From positions 1 to 33,314 of the forward strand of contig JBJEQN010000115.1 of the NCBI GenBank assembly GCA_051881775.1: a stretch of DNA of 33,314 nt. Reading direction: 5' to 3'. Below are positions 9,877-16,994 of this stretch, one piece after another (positions within the stretch are counted from its first letter, which is position 1; every line of letters begins with the position of its first letter). The translations under genes were made by a program, and so were the position numbers. Source of the stretch: UMGS363 sp051881775 (GTDB lineage: Bacteria > Bacillota > Clostridia > Oscillospirales > Ruminococcaceae). The notes beneath the pieces are model-generated. The model was not told the origin of the DNA. It saw only the letters and a program-made list of their open reading frames with translations, and did no database searches.

Positions 9877-9957
9877 AAATATCCCCCGATCGTCCGAATC
9901 ATGTTGATTCTATTATCCGACAATCGGAGGATTTTTTCAATTACACAAACGTTACAA

Positions 9958-9984
9958 ATTATTACAGTTTTATACTATGTCAAA
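9958..9984 (-). promoter_or_regulatory. Candidate promoter for the lipoprotein operon
   Basis: On the minus strand TTGACA (9979-9984) is followed, 15 nt later, by AATAAT (9958-9963) with an upstream TG (extended -10). Spacing is shorter than ideal, so this is tentative. It is the only consensus -35 seen upstream of the start at 9876. Confidence 0.4.
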
Positions 9985-10281
9985 TGCACCTCACAAAATC
10001 AGCATTTTTCACATTTTTCTGTAGGGGCGCATTGTGCGCCCGTTGCCCCACCCCACAAATCAGGAACGGCTTGCCCGTTCCACTCCCACACAGGAACCCC
10101 ACAACCGTTACAGCCAACAACAAACTACCAAAAGCCACATAGCGGTGGCCGGGAGGGGGTTGGGGGTTTGGGGAAAGAGAGTGCAGAGGGAAAACCGCAA
10201 GGGGGTAAGGGGGAGGGCGGCCAAGCGTCCCTTTTGTGCAGAGCGCCTCCCCCTTGCCCCCTGAAGGTTGTCCCTTTGCAT
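9985..10281. other. Repeat-derived G/C-skewed spacer with no gene
   Basis: No credible gene. It begins with a block (about 9988-10041, CTCACAAAATCAGCAT onward) that recurs inverted at 18574-18634. That block ends in a GTAGGGG-led hairpin (10021-10041). The rest is C-rich, then G-rich (10150-10225), then C-rich again. An open frame here (9901-10302) has no ribosome site and repeat-like composition. Confidence 0.6.
10151..10173 (+). other. Potential G-quadruplex run
   Basis: Four tracts of three to five G separated by A, TT and TTT within 23 bases on the plus strand. This fits the canonical four-tract intramolecular quadruplex pattern. Further G tracts follow (around 10200-10220). Whether it folds is untested. 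Confidence 0.5.
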
Positions 10282-10436
10282 AGCGCTTCGCTAAATGAAT
10301 AGTGAATAGTGAAAAATGAATAATGAATAATTAAGGAATTGCCTGCGGCAATGTATAAAAATCCCGTGAGCGCAGCGAACACCTTAATTATTCACTATTC
10401 ACTATTCATTTTTCATTATTCATTTAGCGAAGCGCT
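10282..10436. repeat. M1 palindromic element, copy a
   Basis: 155 bp. Ends are AGCGCTTCGCTAAATG and its reverse complement. Both arms are built of degenerate 7-bp units (TGAATAG, TGAATAA, TGAAAAA), ending in AATTAAGG. The centre holds a small ATTGCC-TGC-GGCAAT hairpin and GTGAGCGCAGCGAACACC. Same architecture as copies at 14590, 23218, 28238 (half) and 33071 (half). Confidence 0.85.
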
Positions 10437-10445
10437 GTGTTTGTC

Positions 10446-10759
10446 GTGTCGGATAAAATGCACGTCGCTCCGCTCCGCACATTTTATCCGAGGGTACTTT
10501 GTTTTTATGGGATAGAAATAGGCGCAATTCACATAGTCGGTTCCACGAGTTTTGTGTTATGCAACACTTTACTTGATTCCTCTTTTTGATGTGAATTGCG
10601 CCTTTGGATTTTTTATTTTGCTTGGTTTAACACTACAATGCATTAAGCCTTACTTTAGGGGATTTCGCTCCTGCGGGAGCGACAAGGGGCGCTGCCCCCT
10701 TGACCCCTGCCACCCTTTGAAAAGCGTGGACGTAAACTTTAGACGCTTCGCGGCTCCGC
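10446..10759. repeat. Diverged copy of the right half of the 18178-18982 foldback element
   Basis: Matches 18651-18960 in order. First comes a hairpin with CGGATAAAATG/CATTTTATCCG arms (10450-10490), then an 82-bp palindrome (10521-10602), then a TTTAGGGGATTTCGCTC stretch with a GCTCC-TGCG-GGAGC hairpin, then a C-rich tail. It runs up to the stop codon of the vWA lipoprotein gene and may supply its transcription end. Confidence 0.7.
10521..10602. repeat. 82-bp palindromic unit, copy 1
   Basis: Perfect 14-bp terminal inverted repeats GGCGCAATTCACAT / ATGTGAATTGCGCC. Aligns along its length with 18352-18433 in inverted orientation (shared CATAGTCGGTTCC block) and with 18728-18810. Confidence 0.8.
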
Positions 10760-12415
10760 TCAATATCCTTGCCTTTTCATGGTCTTAACAAGGTAAATAA
10801 ATTCGTCTTTGTACACATCACTCTCATAGTCATAATCCGCAAGAAGCGTAAGCACACTCTGACAGGTCGCAGTACCCTTATACTCGCTGTTCCTCAGCAC
10901 AAGTCCAAACTCCGCAACACCTGCCGCAAAGGTCATATTATAGGACATCTTTTCGCTGTAGTTATCCATTGTTACAGGGTATGCAAGCAGCTTGCTTGTG
11001 TCGCCGTCGGGTTCTTTATAGCGTATTGAAGCGGTGAGCAGCTCGCCGTTGTTCACGCCCTCTGCGCTTTCCTGATATTTAAGCTCGGAGGAGGAAAACT
11101 CCATATCGCTGTCGTTCATAACAAGCTCATAAAGCGCCGTTACGCTGTGTCCTGCGCCTATTTCGCCTGCATCCTTGGTGTCGTCGTTGAAATCCTCGTC
11201 TGCAAGGGCTCTGTTCTCGTAGCCGATAAGGCGGTAGCCCTTGACATATGCAGGGTTAAACTCGACTTGGATCTTAACGTCCTTTGCCGCCGTGAAAAGT
11301 GTGCCGCTCATTTCTTCAACAAGCACTCTTTTTGCTTCAAGCTCGCTGTCGATATAGGAGTAGTTGCCGTTGCCGTTATCCGCAAGAGCCTCCATTTTGT
11401 TGTCCTTGATGTTGCCCGTGCCGAAGCCGAGAACGGAAAGGTAAACTCCCGTTTCACGCTTTTCCTCAACCAGTGCGGTAAGGTCGCTTTCGCTGGAAAT
11501 GCCAACGTTAAGGTCGCCGTCCGTTGCAAGGATTATTCTGTTGTTGCCGCCTTCGATAAAATACTTTTCCGCAATTTTATAAGCGGTGTTTATGCCTGCC
11601 GCACCTGCTGTTGAGCCGCCTGCGGTAAGGGAATTTATTGCTTCAAGTATCTTCTGCTTGTCGTTGCCGTCTGCGCCTTCAAGAACTACAGCGTCCTCGC
11701 CTGCATAGGTAACTATGGAAATTCTGTCCTCTGCGCTTAAATTTTCGGTAAGCATTGAAAATGACTTCTGCACAAGGGGCAGCTTATCTTCGTCATACAT
11801 TGAGCCGCTTACGTCAATAAGGAAAACAAGGTTCATTGCAGGTCTTTCCGAAAGGTCGATGTCCTTTGAATGAAGTCCCACAAGCATCAGCTTTGTATCG
11901 CCGTTCCAGGGGCACTCCGAAATTTCCGTTGTAACGGAGAAGGGCTCGCCCTCCTTAGGCTGCGGATAATCGTACTCAAAGTAGTTTATCATTTCCTCGA
12001 TACGGATAGCCTCCGCAGGTATTTCCTCGCCGCTCCGGCCGTCCGTTATCATACGGCGGAGGTTTGTATAGGAAGCTGTGTCAACGTCTATTGAAAAGGT
12101 GGAAAGAGGGTTTGAAACCGTGCTTGTATAGCCGTTTTCAACGATGTAGTTGTACTCTTCCGTGTTGAAATAATCCTCGGCAGGCATTTCACCTGCTTCC
12201 CCGTCTGCAAGCTTTTCGGTGCCATACTGTAAAACTCCTGCAGCTGCGGTGGTATATATTGAATTTCCTGCCGCATCTCCTGCAACGGCGTAATTTCCGT
12301 TATCATAAGCAGCTTCCGAAAGCGATTTATCTGCCGAGCCGCAGCCTGCAAGCATTCCTGCCGCAAGAAGAACTGCCGTAAAAGAACATACTGTTTTTTT
12401 CATTTTATTTGTCAT
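10760..12415 (-). CDS. vWA-domain lipoprotein (YfbK-like)
   Basis: 551-aa lipoprotein. The signal peptide ends MLAGC with Cys25 as anchor. An N-terminal vWA-associated region at about 85-180 includes NPLSTFSIDVDTASY, a signature of YfbK-type proteins. The vWA domain spans about 193-380 with an intact MIDAS metal site: DVSGS 201-205, Thr269 and ATDGD 297-301. The C-terminal region matches the companion domain of that family (GYRLIGYENRAL, FAAGVAEFGLVLR). The start at 12415 is chosen over 12448 because AAAGGA sits before it and the signal peptide begins there. It is the last gene of the sigma/anti-sigma cluster, 14 bp after the small membrane protein gene. Likely an extracytoplasmic protein-binding module; the partner is not evident. 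Confidence 0.9.
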   Translation of the reverse strand: MTNKMKKTVCSFTAVLLAAGMLAGCGSADKSLSEAAYDNGNYAVAGDAAGNSIYTTAAAGVLQYGTEKLADGEAGEMPAEDYFNTEEYNYIVENGYTSTVSNPLSTFSIDVDTASYTNLRRMITDGRSGEEIPAEAIRIEEMINYFEYDYPQPKEGEPFSVTTEISECPWNGDTKLMLVGLHSKDIDLSERPAMNLVFLIDVSGSMYDEDKLPLVQKSFSMLTENLSAEDRISIVTYAGEDAVVLEGADGNDKQKILEAINSLTAGGSTAGAAGINTAYKIAEKYFIEGGNNRIILATDGDLNVGISSESDLTALVEEKRETGVYLSVLGFGTGNIKDNKMEALADNGNGNYSYIDSELEAKRVLVEEMSGTLFTAAKDVKIQVEFNPAYVKGYRLIGYENRALADEDFNDDTKDAGEIGAGHSVTALYELVMNDSDMEFSSSELKYQESAEGVNNGELLTASIRYKEPDGDTSKLLAYPVTMDNYSEKMSYNMTFAAGVAEFGLVLRNSEYKGTATCQSVLTLLADYDYESDVYKDEFIYLVKTMKRQGY

Positions 12416-12429
12416 AAAGATCATTCCTT

Positions 12430-12696
12430 TCATTCTATCCAAGCCCACACAAGCAGCTTGCCAAAGAGCCTGAACTCTGCGCCGTAATATTTTCCGTCAT
12501 ATGTATGGTATCCTACGGAATAGCCTAAGCCGTCATATATTTCCATTCTGTCGGTGGTCTCATAGCCTGTTGTTATCAAGGGTTTCGTTCCACAGGGGGA
12601 ATTTCTCAGCCTTATGCTTTCGGTGCAGATATATCCTGCCGCAATTATTACAAGACAAGCCGCTGCGATCAACACTGCTTTCAGCTTTTTAGGCAT
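12430..12696 (-). CDS. Small membrane-anchored protein, 88 aa
   Basis: One N-terminal hydrophobic segment (about residues 5-24, LKAVLIAAACLVIIAAGYI) with no lipobox, then a short polar domain rich in Gly and Tyr (YDGLGYSVGYHTYDGKYYG). Probably a single-pass protein with an outside domain. GGGAGG lies 8 nt before the ATG. It sits between the anti-sigma gene and the vWA lipoprotein in the same orientation, 14 bp from the latter, so it is probably part of that envelope-response operon. No family recognised. Confidence 0.72.
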   Translation of the reverse strand: MPKKLKAVLIAAACLVIIAAGYICTESIRLRNSPCGTKPLITTGYETTDRMEIYDGLGYSVGYHTYDGKYYGAEFRLFGKLLVWAWIE

Positions 12697-12718
12697 ATGT
12701 CATTCCTCCCGTATGTTA

Positions 12719-12819
12719 TACTAATCCCTCATTAAAGTGTAGACAAAAAATCGGCACAAAATCCATATATGCAAAATTTTGCCCCCATTTTTTGTACACT
12801 TTATAATCGGGAATTAGTA
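12719..12819. mobile_element. M2 miniature inverted-repeat element, copy A
   Basis: 101-bp non-coding element with imperfect terminal inverted repeats of about 37 bp (TACTAATCCCTC... against TACTAATTCCCG...), both containing a GTGTA(G)ACAAAAAAT block. It is flanked by the direct repeat TTA at 12716-12718 and 12820-12822, a 3-bp target duplication. The core TGCATATATGGAT is shared with copy C. The left part of the element (minus-strand sense) encodes the present last codons and stop of the anti-sigma gene. Confidence 0.85.
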
Positions 12820-13694
12820 TTATTCCATTTTTCAATAAGCTCCGAAACGTCGTTTTTATAGGAAAACTTCATTCTGTCGTAAAAGAAGTCGTCCACGCCG
12901 TTTTTCGGATAGATAAGGCTGACGGAATCCTCGCCGTCAAGGGATCTCCAGCCGTTGTAATAGACCATTCCGCCGTCCTCGGTGAACTCTATTTGCGGTA
13001 CGCCGTCAAAAACCGTTTCAAGCTCTCCGTCAACGCTTCTGACGGGGATAAGATACTCTCTGTTTTCAAGCATTGTATACTTGGAACGGCTTGCAACGGT
13101 AATTGTTCCGCTTTCTTCAATGCCGCCGTAAACGCCGACTGCGCTTAATTCATAGTAAATGCAGTCCTCCCCTGCGTAAACATTGCTTACAACTGCGTCA
13201 ATGAAGCCTTCCGTCTGAACGAGAATGTCCTCCTCGGAGAAGTATTCGCCGCCGTTAGGCTCTCCGCTGCAGGAAATGCCGCTGTTAACGCTTTCGGGGA
13301 AGCGAAGGTCGTTATAATCAAGAATACCGTCCGCAACGTGAACCGTTTCTTCGGTTCCGTCAAGATCTTCAGCCGCTTCATCTGCAGCTGCCGCATCTTC
13401 TGCCATATAGCTGTTCTCAGCCGCAATATTAGCTGTGTCAGCCTTTGAAATATCGGTATTTTTTACTGCTGTAGGAACGATTATCGCCATAACTGCGCAC
13501 ACTGCCGCAAAAGCAAGACATTTTTTAAGGGTGATGAAACGCCTTTTTTCTGCGGCAAGGCTGCGCTCAGTTTCGGCAATATCTCCGCTCCTTTCCTCAA
13601 GACCGCTTTCGATCCTGCTCCACAGAGCCTCTTTGTCCGGTGCGGAACCGGCGATCTCATTTTTGTAAAGTTCTTTTATTCTTCTGTCGGTCAT
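12801..13694 (-). CDS. Membrane anti-sigma factor (partner of adjacent ECF sigma), C-terminus altered by element M2-A
   Basis: 297-aa single-pass protein with a cytoplasmic N-terminal part of about 57 residues (MTDRRIKELYKNEI...), a transmembrane helix at about 58-77, and an acidic extracytoplasmic domain. This is the usual anti-sigma topology. The start at 13694 is supported by AAAGGAGG and by its A overlapping the sigma TAA (TAATG), which suggests translational coupling. The longer frame to 13754 only runs back into the sigma gene. The last residues TNSRL and the TAA come from inserted element M2-A. Removing it with one TTA copy would restore ...WNNIREE ending at a TGA 3 bp before the next gene. 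Sequence similarity to named anti-sigma families is weak; the call rests on topology and neighbour. Confidence 0.78.
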   Translation of the reverse strand: MTDRRIKELYKNEIAGSAPDKEALWSRIESGLEERSGDIAETERSLAAEKRRFITLKKCLAFAAVCAVMAIIVPTAVKNTDISKADTANIAAENSYMAEDAAAADEAAEDLDGTEETVHVADGILDYNDLRFPESVNSGISCSGEPNGGEYFSEEDILVQTEGFIDAVVSNVYAGEDCIYYELSAVGVYGGIEESGTITVASRSKYTMLENREYLIPVRSVDGELETVFDGVPQIEFTEDGGMVYYNGWRSLDGEDSVSLIYPKNGVDDFFYDRMKFSYKNDVSELIEKWNNTNSRL

Positions 13695-14248
13695 TAGTTC
13701 CGCACCTCCTTTGCATATTTTCGGAGCTTGTTCATTGCGTTTTGATACTTCCACGCAACCGTGCCCCGTGGTTTTCCGAGCGTAAGGGCAATGTCCTTAA
13801 AGGTCATATCGCCAAAAAGCTTAAGATCAACGATTTCCCGCTCGCCGTCATCAAGCATTTCAAGCGCCTCCTTTACGGTCATTGAGCCGATAACGGTATT
13901 TTCCGTGTCACAGCTGTCGGCAGGCTCACACCTGACGTTATCATCATCTTCATCGTCGATAGTAAGCTGTTCCCTTCCGCTTTTCCGCAGAAGATCCACA
14001 GCCATGTTCCGAGCGGCGGCAGCGAGCCAGCGCTTATGCCCTCTTCCGCCCTCGTATGTATCGGCGAGCCTGTTCCACAGCTTCAGAAAGAAATCCGACG
14101 TTAAGTCCTCCGCATCGTGACTGTTTTTCACAACGGAAAGCATAACGGAATAGATGAATTCCATATATTCGTCGTATATTTCCCGAAGCCCGTTCCTGCT
14201 GCCCTGCTTTATCAGCAGTATACAGCGTTCAAAACGGCTGTCGGTCAT
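13694..14248 (-). CDS. ECF-type RNA polymerase sigma factor
   Basis: 184-aa group IV sigma factor. Region 2 is about residues 8-92, with the core-binding/-10 recognition segment DAEDLTSDFFLKLWNRL and RWLAAAARNMAVDLLRK. A very acidic linker follows (DDEDDD, about 98-103). Region 4 is about 124-180 (LDDGEREIVDLKLFGDMTFKDIALTLGKPRGTVAWKYQNAMNKLRK) with its helix-turn-helix. The start has AAGGGGTGAT upstream. The stop overlaps the anti-sigma start by one base, the standard arrangement for a sigma and its inhibitor. The likely regulon includes its own operon and so the vWA lipoprotein. Confidence 0.93.
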   Translation of the reverse strand: MTDSRFERCILLIKQGSRNGLREIYDEYMEFIYSVMLSVVKNSHDAEDLTSDFFLKLWNRLADTYEGGRGHKRWLAAAARNMAVDLLRKSGREQLTIDDEDDDNVRCEPADSCDTENTVIGSMTVKEALEMLDDGEREIVDLKLFGDMTFKDIALTLGKPRGTVAWKYQNAMNKLRKYAKEVRN

Positions 14249-14404
14249 ATCGTCATCACCCCTTACATTCTTATATACGTCTGAGATACCGTAAATTTAT
14301 GGCGTCATTTTTAACAAATTAAGCATAACATTTTTGTGCAAATTAAAGAATTATGCCGTTTTACCCATTTTAAAGAAAATACTGCACGGTTTTACTTTTT
14401 ATAG

Positions 14405-14439
14405 CAAAACAAAATCCCTCAACCTGCGCAGTTAAGGGA
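14405..14439 (-). terminator. Terminator of tRNA-Leu
   Basis: Minus-strand hairpin TCCCTTAAC / GTTGAGGGA (14431-14439 with 14415-14423, one G-U pair), then TTTTGTTTTG. It starts 8 nt past the tRNA 3' end. Confidence 0.85.
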
Positions 14440-14447
14440 TAATAAAG

Positions 14448-14532
14448 TGGTGCGGGCGACAGGACTTGAACCTGCACATCGAAAGACACCAGATCCTAAG
14501 TCTGGCGCGTCTGCCAATTCCGCCACGCCCGC
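14448..14532 (-). tRNA. tRNA-Leu(UAG)
   Basis: Acceptor stem GCGGGCG (14526-14532) pairs with CGCCCGC, then discriminator A and an encoded CCA (14448-14450). The anticodon stem CCAGA/TCTGG encloses loop CTTAGGA, giving anticodon UAG (codon CUA and relatives). A long variable arm is present (TGTCTTTCGATG), as expected for a class II leucine tRNA. The T-loop GGTTCAAGTCC is intact. Confidence 0.96.
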
Positions 14533-14550
14533 AGATGATTCAGCTTTTAT

Positions 14551-14579
14551 ATGATACCACAAAAGCCTTGAAAAGTCAA
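14551..14579 (-). promoter_or_regulatory. Promoter of tRNA-Leu
   Basis: Minus strand TTGACT (14574-14579), 17-nt spacer, TATCAT (14551-14556), 18 nt before the mature tRNA 5' end. Confidence 0.8.
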
Positions 14580-14589
14580 TATCAAATAT

Positions 14590-14756
14590 GCGCTTCGCTA
14601 AATGAATAATGAATAGTGAAGAATGAATAATGAATAATTAAGGTATCGCCTTCGGCGATGTTATTTTCAGATCAATTTTTAAATCCGTGAGCGAAGCGAA
14701 CACCTTAATTATTCACTATTCACTATTCATTATTCACTATTCATTTAGCAAAGCGC
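14590..14756. repeat. M1 palindromic element, copy b
   Basis: 167 bp. Left end GCGCTTCGCTAAATG, right end the inverted CATTTAGCAAAGCGC (one mismatch). Arms consist of TGAATAR-type heptamers. The core has a TATCGCC-TT-CGGCGATG hairpin and GTGAGCGAAGCGAACACC. It fills most of the spacer between tRNA-Leu and the deacetylase gene. Confidence 0.85.
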
Positions 14757-14776
14757 TTTAATGTTCAAATATTGTA

Positions 14777-14805
14777 TTGAAATATTTTCCGGCGTATGAT
14801 ATAAT
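14777..14805 (+). promoter_or_regulatory. Promoter of the deacetylase/esterase pair
   Basis: TTGAAA (14777-14782), 17-nt spacer, TATAAT (14800-14805). Lies immediately after repeat M1-b and about 60 bp before the start codon. Confidence 0.8.
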
Positions 14806-14867
14806 CAATAACAGCGGTTTTTAATTAAATTGAAGGGAGTGCGTATTTCGTAAGGGATACGGTCATT

Positions 14868-15500
14868 ATGGGAAATAAATTCTGCGCTCTGACATTTGAT
14901 GACGGACCGAATACCGTCACCACACCTCTCGTTATAGACAAGCTGGAGAAATACGGCGTTATTGCTTCGTTTTTTCTTGTGGGAAACAATATAACCGAGG
15001 CTTCCGCAAAGGTCGCAAAACGTGCCTTTGAGCTTGGCTGCGAGATAAACAACCATTCACGCACCCATTCGGCTATGCCTGAGCTTGCTCCGGATGAAAT
15101 AAGAGCCGAGATAGCCTTCACAAGCGGAAAAATCAAGGAAATAACAGGCTGTGAGCCAAAATTTTTCCGTCCGCCCTATATTGCGGTGAACGATACTATG
15201 TTTGAGAACATAGACCTGCCCTTTATCGCAGGCTTCGGCGCTGAGGACTGGAAGGATGAGGTCTCCGCAGAGGAACGTGCAGAAAAGGTGCTTGCGCAGA
15301 TGAGGAACGGCTGCGTTATCCTTCTTCACGATATGGAGGGAAACAGCAAGACCGCCTGGGCCCTTGACCTTATCATACCTGCTCTGCTGAAGGACGGATA
15401 TGAATTTGTTACCGTAAGCGGACTTTTTGAAAAAACGGGAGTTACCCCCAAAAAGGGCATCGTTTACAGCTACACGGAACAGACAACCACTTACGCATGA
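14868..15500 (+). CDS. Polysaccharide deacetylase (NodB-homology domain), no signal peptide
   Basis: 210-aa carbohydrate esterase family 4 protein, almost only the NodB domain. Motif 1 is TFDDGP (9-14; Asp11 base, Asp12 metal), motif 2 H-x3-H is His63 and His67 in NNHSRTHS, motif 3 is RPPY (101-104), and the C-terminal motif is LLHD (152-155). All metal and catalytic residues are present. Such enzymes remove N- or O-acetyl groups from peptidoglycan, chitin or xylan. The domain starts at residue 5 and no secretion signal or membrane helix is visible, which is unusual for a cell-wall enzyme. AAGGGA lies about 10 nt before ATG. It ends 19 bp before the esterase lipoprotein gene. Confidence 0.92.
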   Translation: MGNKFCALTFDDGPNTVTTPLVIDKLEKYGVIASFFLVGNNITEASAKVAKRAFELGCEINNHSRTHSAMPELAPDEIRAEIAFTSGKIKEITGCEPKFFRPPYIAVNDTMFENIDLPFIAGFGAEDWKDEVSAEERAEKVLAQMRNGCVILLHDMEGNSKTAWALDLIIPALLKDGYEFVTVSGLFEKTGVTPKKGIVYSYTEQTTTYA

Positions 15501-15519
15501 CCGAAAGGAGCATATTTTT

Positions 15520-16713
15520 ATGAACGCAAAAAAACTCACGGCGCTGGTATGCGCAGTATGCCTTTGTTCCGCCATAACAGGCTGTGCAAAGGAAGAAAAG
15601 GCGGATTCTGCCGAAGCCGCCGAAACTACAACAGTTCAGGAGGAAACATCTGTGAGATCTATTGAATTAAAAGAGGAAAATTTCAAGGAGCTGGGACGTA
15701 CATACTATGCCGACGGAAAAATATACTGCGCCCTCTCCGGCACAGGCGCCGAGTTCACCTTCACGGGTACGGAATGTTCCGTTACGGTAATGGGCGATGC
15801 CAACAGCGCTAACCCTTCAATGGCGGACAATCAGGCAAGAGTAGGCATCTATGTCAACGGCGAGCGTGTTGTTGACGAAATGATAGACAACCTTACCGAG
15901 ACCTATGAGGTATTCAAGAGTGACACGGAAGAAACTGCCGACATAAAGATAGTAAAGCTGTCCGAATCCCCTATGTCCACCTTTGCCATAACCGATATTA
16001 CCATAAACGGCAAGGACGTTAAGCCTGCAGAGGACAAGGAGCGCTTCATCGAATTTATCGGTGACTCCATCACCTGCGGCTACGGCGTTGACGACGAGGA
16101 TATGAACCACCACTTCTCCACCAAGACCGAGGACACCACCAAGACTTACGCTTACAAAACTGCGGAAGCTCTGAACGCCGATTACAGCATGGTATCCTTC
16201 AGCGGCTACGGCATAATCTCCGGCTACAGTGACGGCGAAAAGAAAGTTTCCGAGCAGACCGTTCCCCAGTATTACACCAAGCTGGGCTATTCATGGAGCC
16301 AGAACGGCAGCTTCGTTCCTGCAAATATCGAATGGGATTTCAGCAAGCGTCAGCCCGATGTTGTTGTTATAAATCTCGGCACAAATGACGACAGCTATTG
16401 CAAGAACAAGGACGACCGCTGCGAGGAGTTCCAGCAGACCTATGTTGAATTTCTCAAAACTATCCGTGAAAAGAACCCCGATTCCACTATCATCTGCACT
16501 CTTGGCATAATGGGTCAGAACCTTTACCCCTATGTTGAGCTTGCAGCAAGACAGTACAGCGAGGAAACAGGCGATGAAAACATCTCATGGCTTATGTTCG
16601 ATATGCAGTCACAGGATGACGGCATCGCAGCCGACTGGCACCCCACCGAAAAGACCCACGCAAAGGCTTCGGCAAAGCTTGCGGAAAAGATAAAGGAAGT
16701 AATGGGCTGGTAA
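15520..16713 (+). CDS. SGNH/GDSL esterase lipoprotein, carbohydrate esterase family 2-like
   Basis: 397-aa lipoprotein. The signal peptide ends ITGC with Cys22 acylated, followed by a Glu/Ala/Thr linker to about 45. An N-terminal beta-sandwich region (about 46-170) precedes the SGNH hydrolase domain, the order found in CE2 acetyl-xylan esterases. Catalytic Ser183 is in GDSITCGYG, Asn289 in LGTND, and His374 in DWHPTEKTH. The start at 15520 is supported by GAAAGGAG 7 nt upstream and by the signal peptide; the frame upstream overlaps the deacetylase. Cotranscription with a deacetylase suggests joint removal of acetyl groups from a polysaccharide, though the substrate (plant glycan or own wall) cannot be told. 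Confidence 0.88.
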   Translation: MNAKKLTALVCAVCLCSAITGCAKEEKADSAEAAETTTVQEETSVRSIELKEENFKELGRTYYADGKIYCALSGTGAEFTFTGTECSVTVMGDANSANPSMADNQARVGIYVNGERVVDEMIDNLTETYEVFKSDTEETADIKIVKLSESPMSTFAITDITINGKDVKPAEDKERFIEFIGDSITCGYGVDDEDMNHHFSTKTEDTTKTYAYKTAEALNADYSMVSFSGYGIISGYSDGEKKVSEQTVPQYYTKLGYSWSQNGSFVPANIEWDFSKRQPDVVVINLGTNDDSYCKNKDDRCEEFQQTYVEFLKTIREKNPDSTIICTLGIMGQNLYPYVELAARQYSEETGDENISWLMFDMQSQDDGIAADWHPTEKTHAKASAKLAEKIKEVMGW

Positions 16714-16755
16714 GCTGTAAATATGCGGTTATTTTCAAAATATGCAAGGTTAGTA

Positions 16756-16784
16756 TTGACTTATATACAGAATAATGTTATAAT
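16756..16784 (+). promoter_or_regulatory. Promoter of the metK leader
   Basis: TTGACT (16756-16761), 17-nt spacer, TATAAT (16779-16784). Transcription would begin about 15 nt before the riboswitch. Confidence 0.85.
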
Positions 16785-16804
16785 ATGTAATGTAATAGAA
16801 TATG

Positions 16805-16916
16805 CCTTATCAAGAGTGGCGGAGGAACTGGTCCTGTGAAGCCCGGCAACCTAATTGCAAACGGAAGTTTGTCAGAAAAGGTGCTAAATCCTGCGGTGAA
16901 AATCCGAGAGATGAGG
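16805..16916 (+). ncRNA. SAM-I (S-box) riboswitch
   Basis: P1 arms CCTTATC (16805-16811) and GATGAGG (16910-16916), with one G-U pair. The conserved CAAGAGTGGCGGAGG segment, GAAGCCCGGCAACC, AAAGGTGCTAAATCC and the GAAAATCCGAGAG joining region are all present. It binds S-adenosylmethionine and lies directly upstream of the SAM synthetase gene. Confidence 0.96.
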
Positions 16917-16934
16917 AATTTGTTTAAAATTCGC

Positions 16935-16970
16935 AGCGCTTGAAAGGTATCTTTCGGGCGCTTTTGTTTA
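16935..16970 (+). terminator. Riboswitch-controlled intrinsic terminator
   Basis: Stem AGCGCTTGAAAG (16935-16946) / CTTTCGGGCGCT (16951-16962) with two G-U pairs and a GTAT loop, then TTTTGTTT. It ends 24 nt before the metK start. With SAM bound, P1 forms and this stem stops transcription. Confidence 0.9.
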
Positions 16971-16994
16971 TGTTTGAATAAGGAGGAATTTAAA

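Noticed and set aside
9901..10302. 133-codon frame in the spacer after the lipoprotein operon
   Set aside because: Runs through hairpin repeats and G/C runs; no ribosome site; translation is repeat-like (GGREGVGGLGK).
14249..14400. Possible self-activated ECF promoter upstream of the sigma gene
   Set aside because: No clear GGAAC-type -35 with matching -10; several weak AT-rich matches only.
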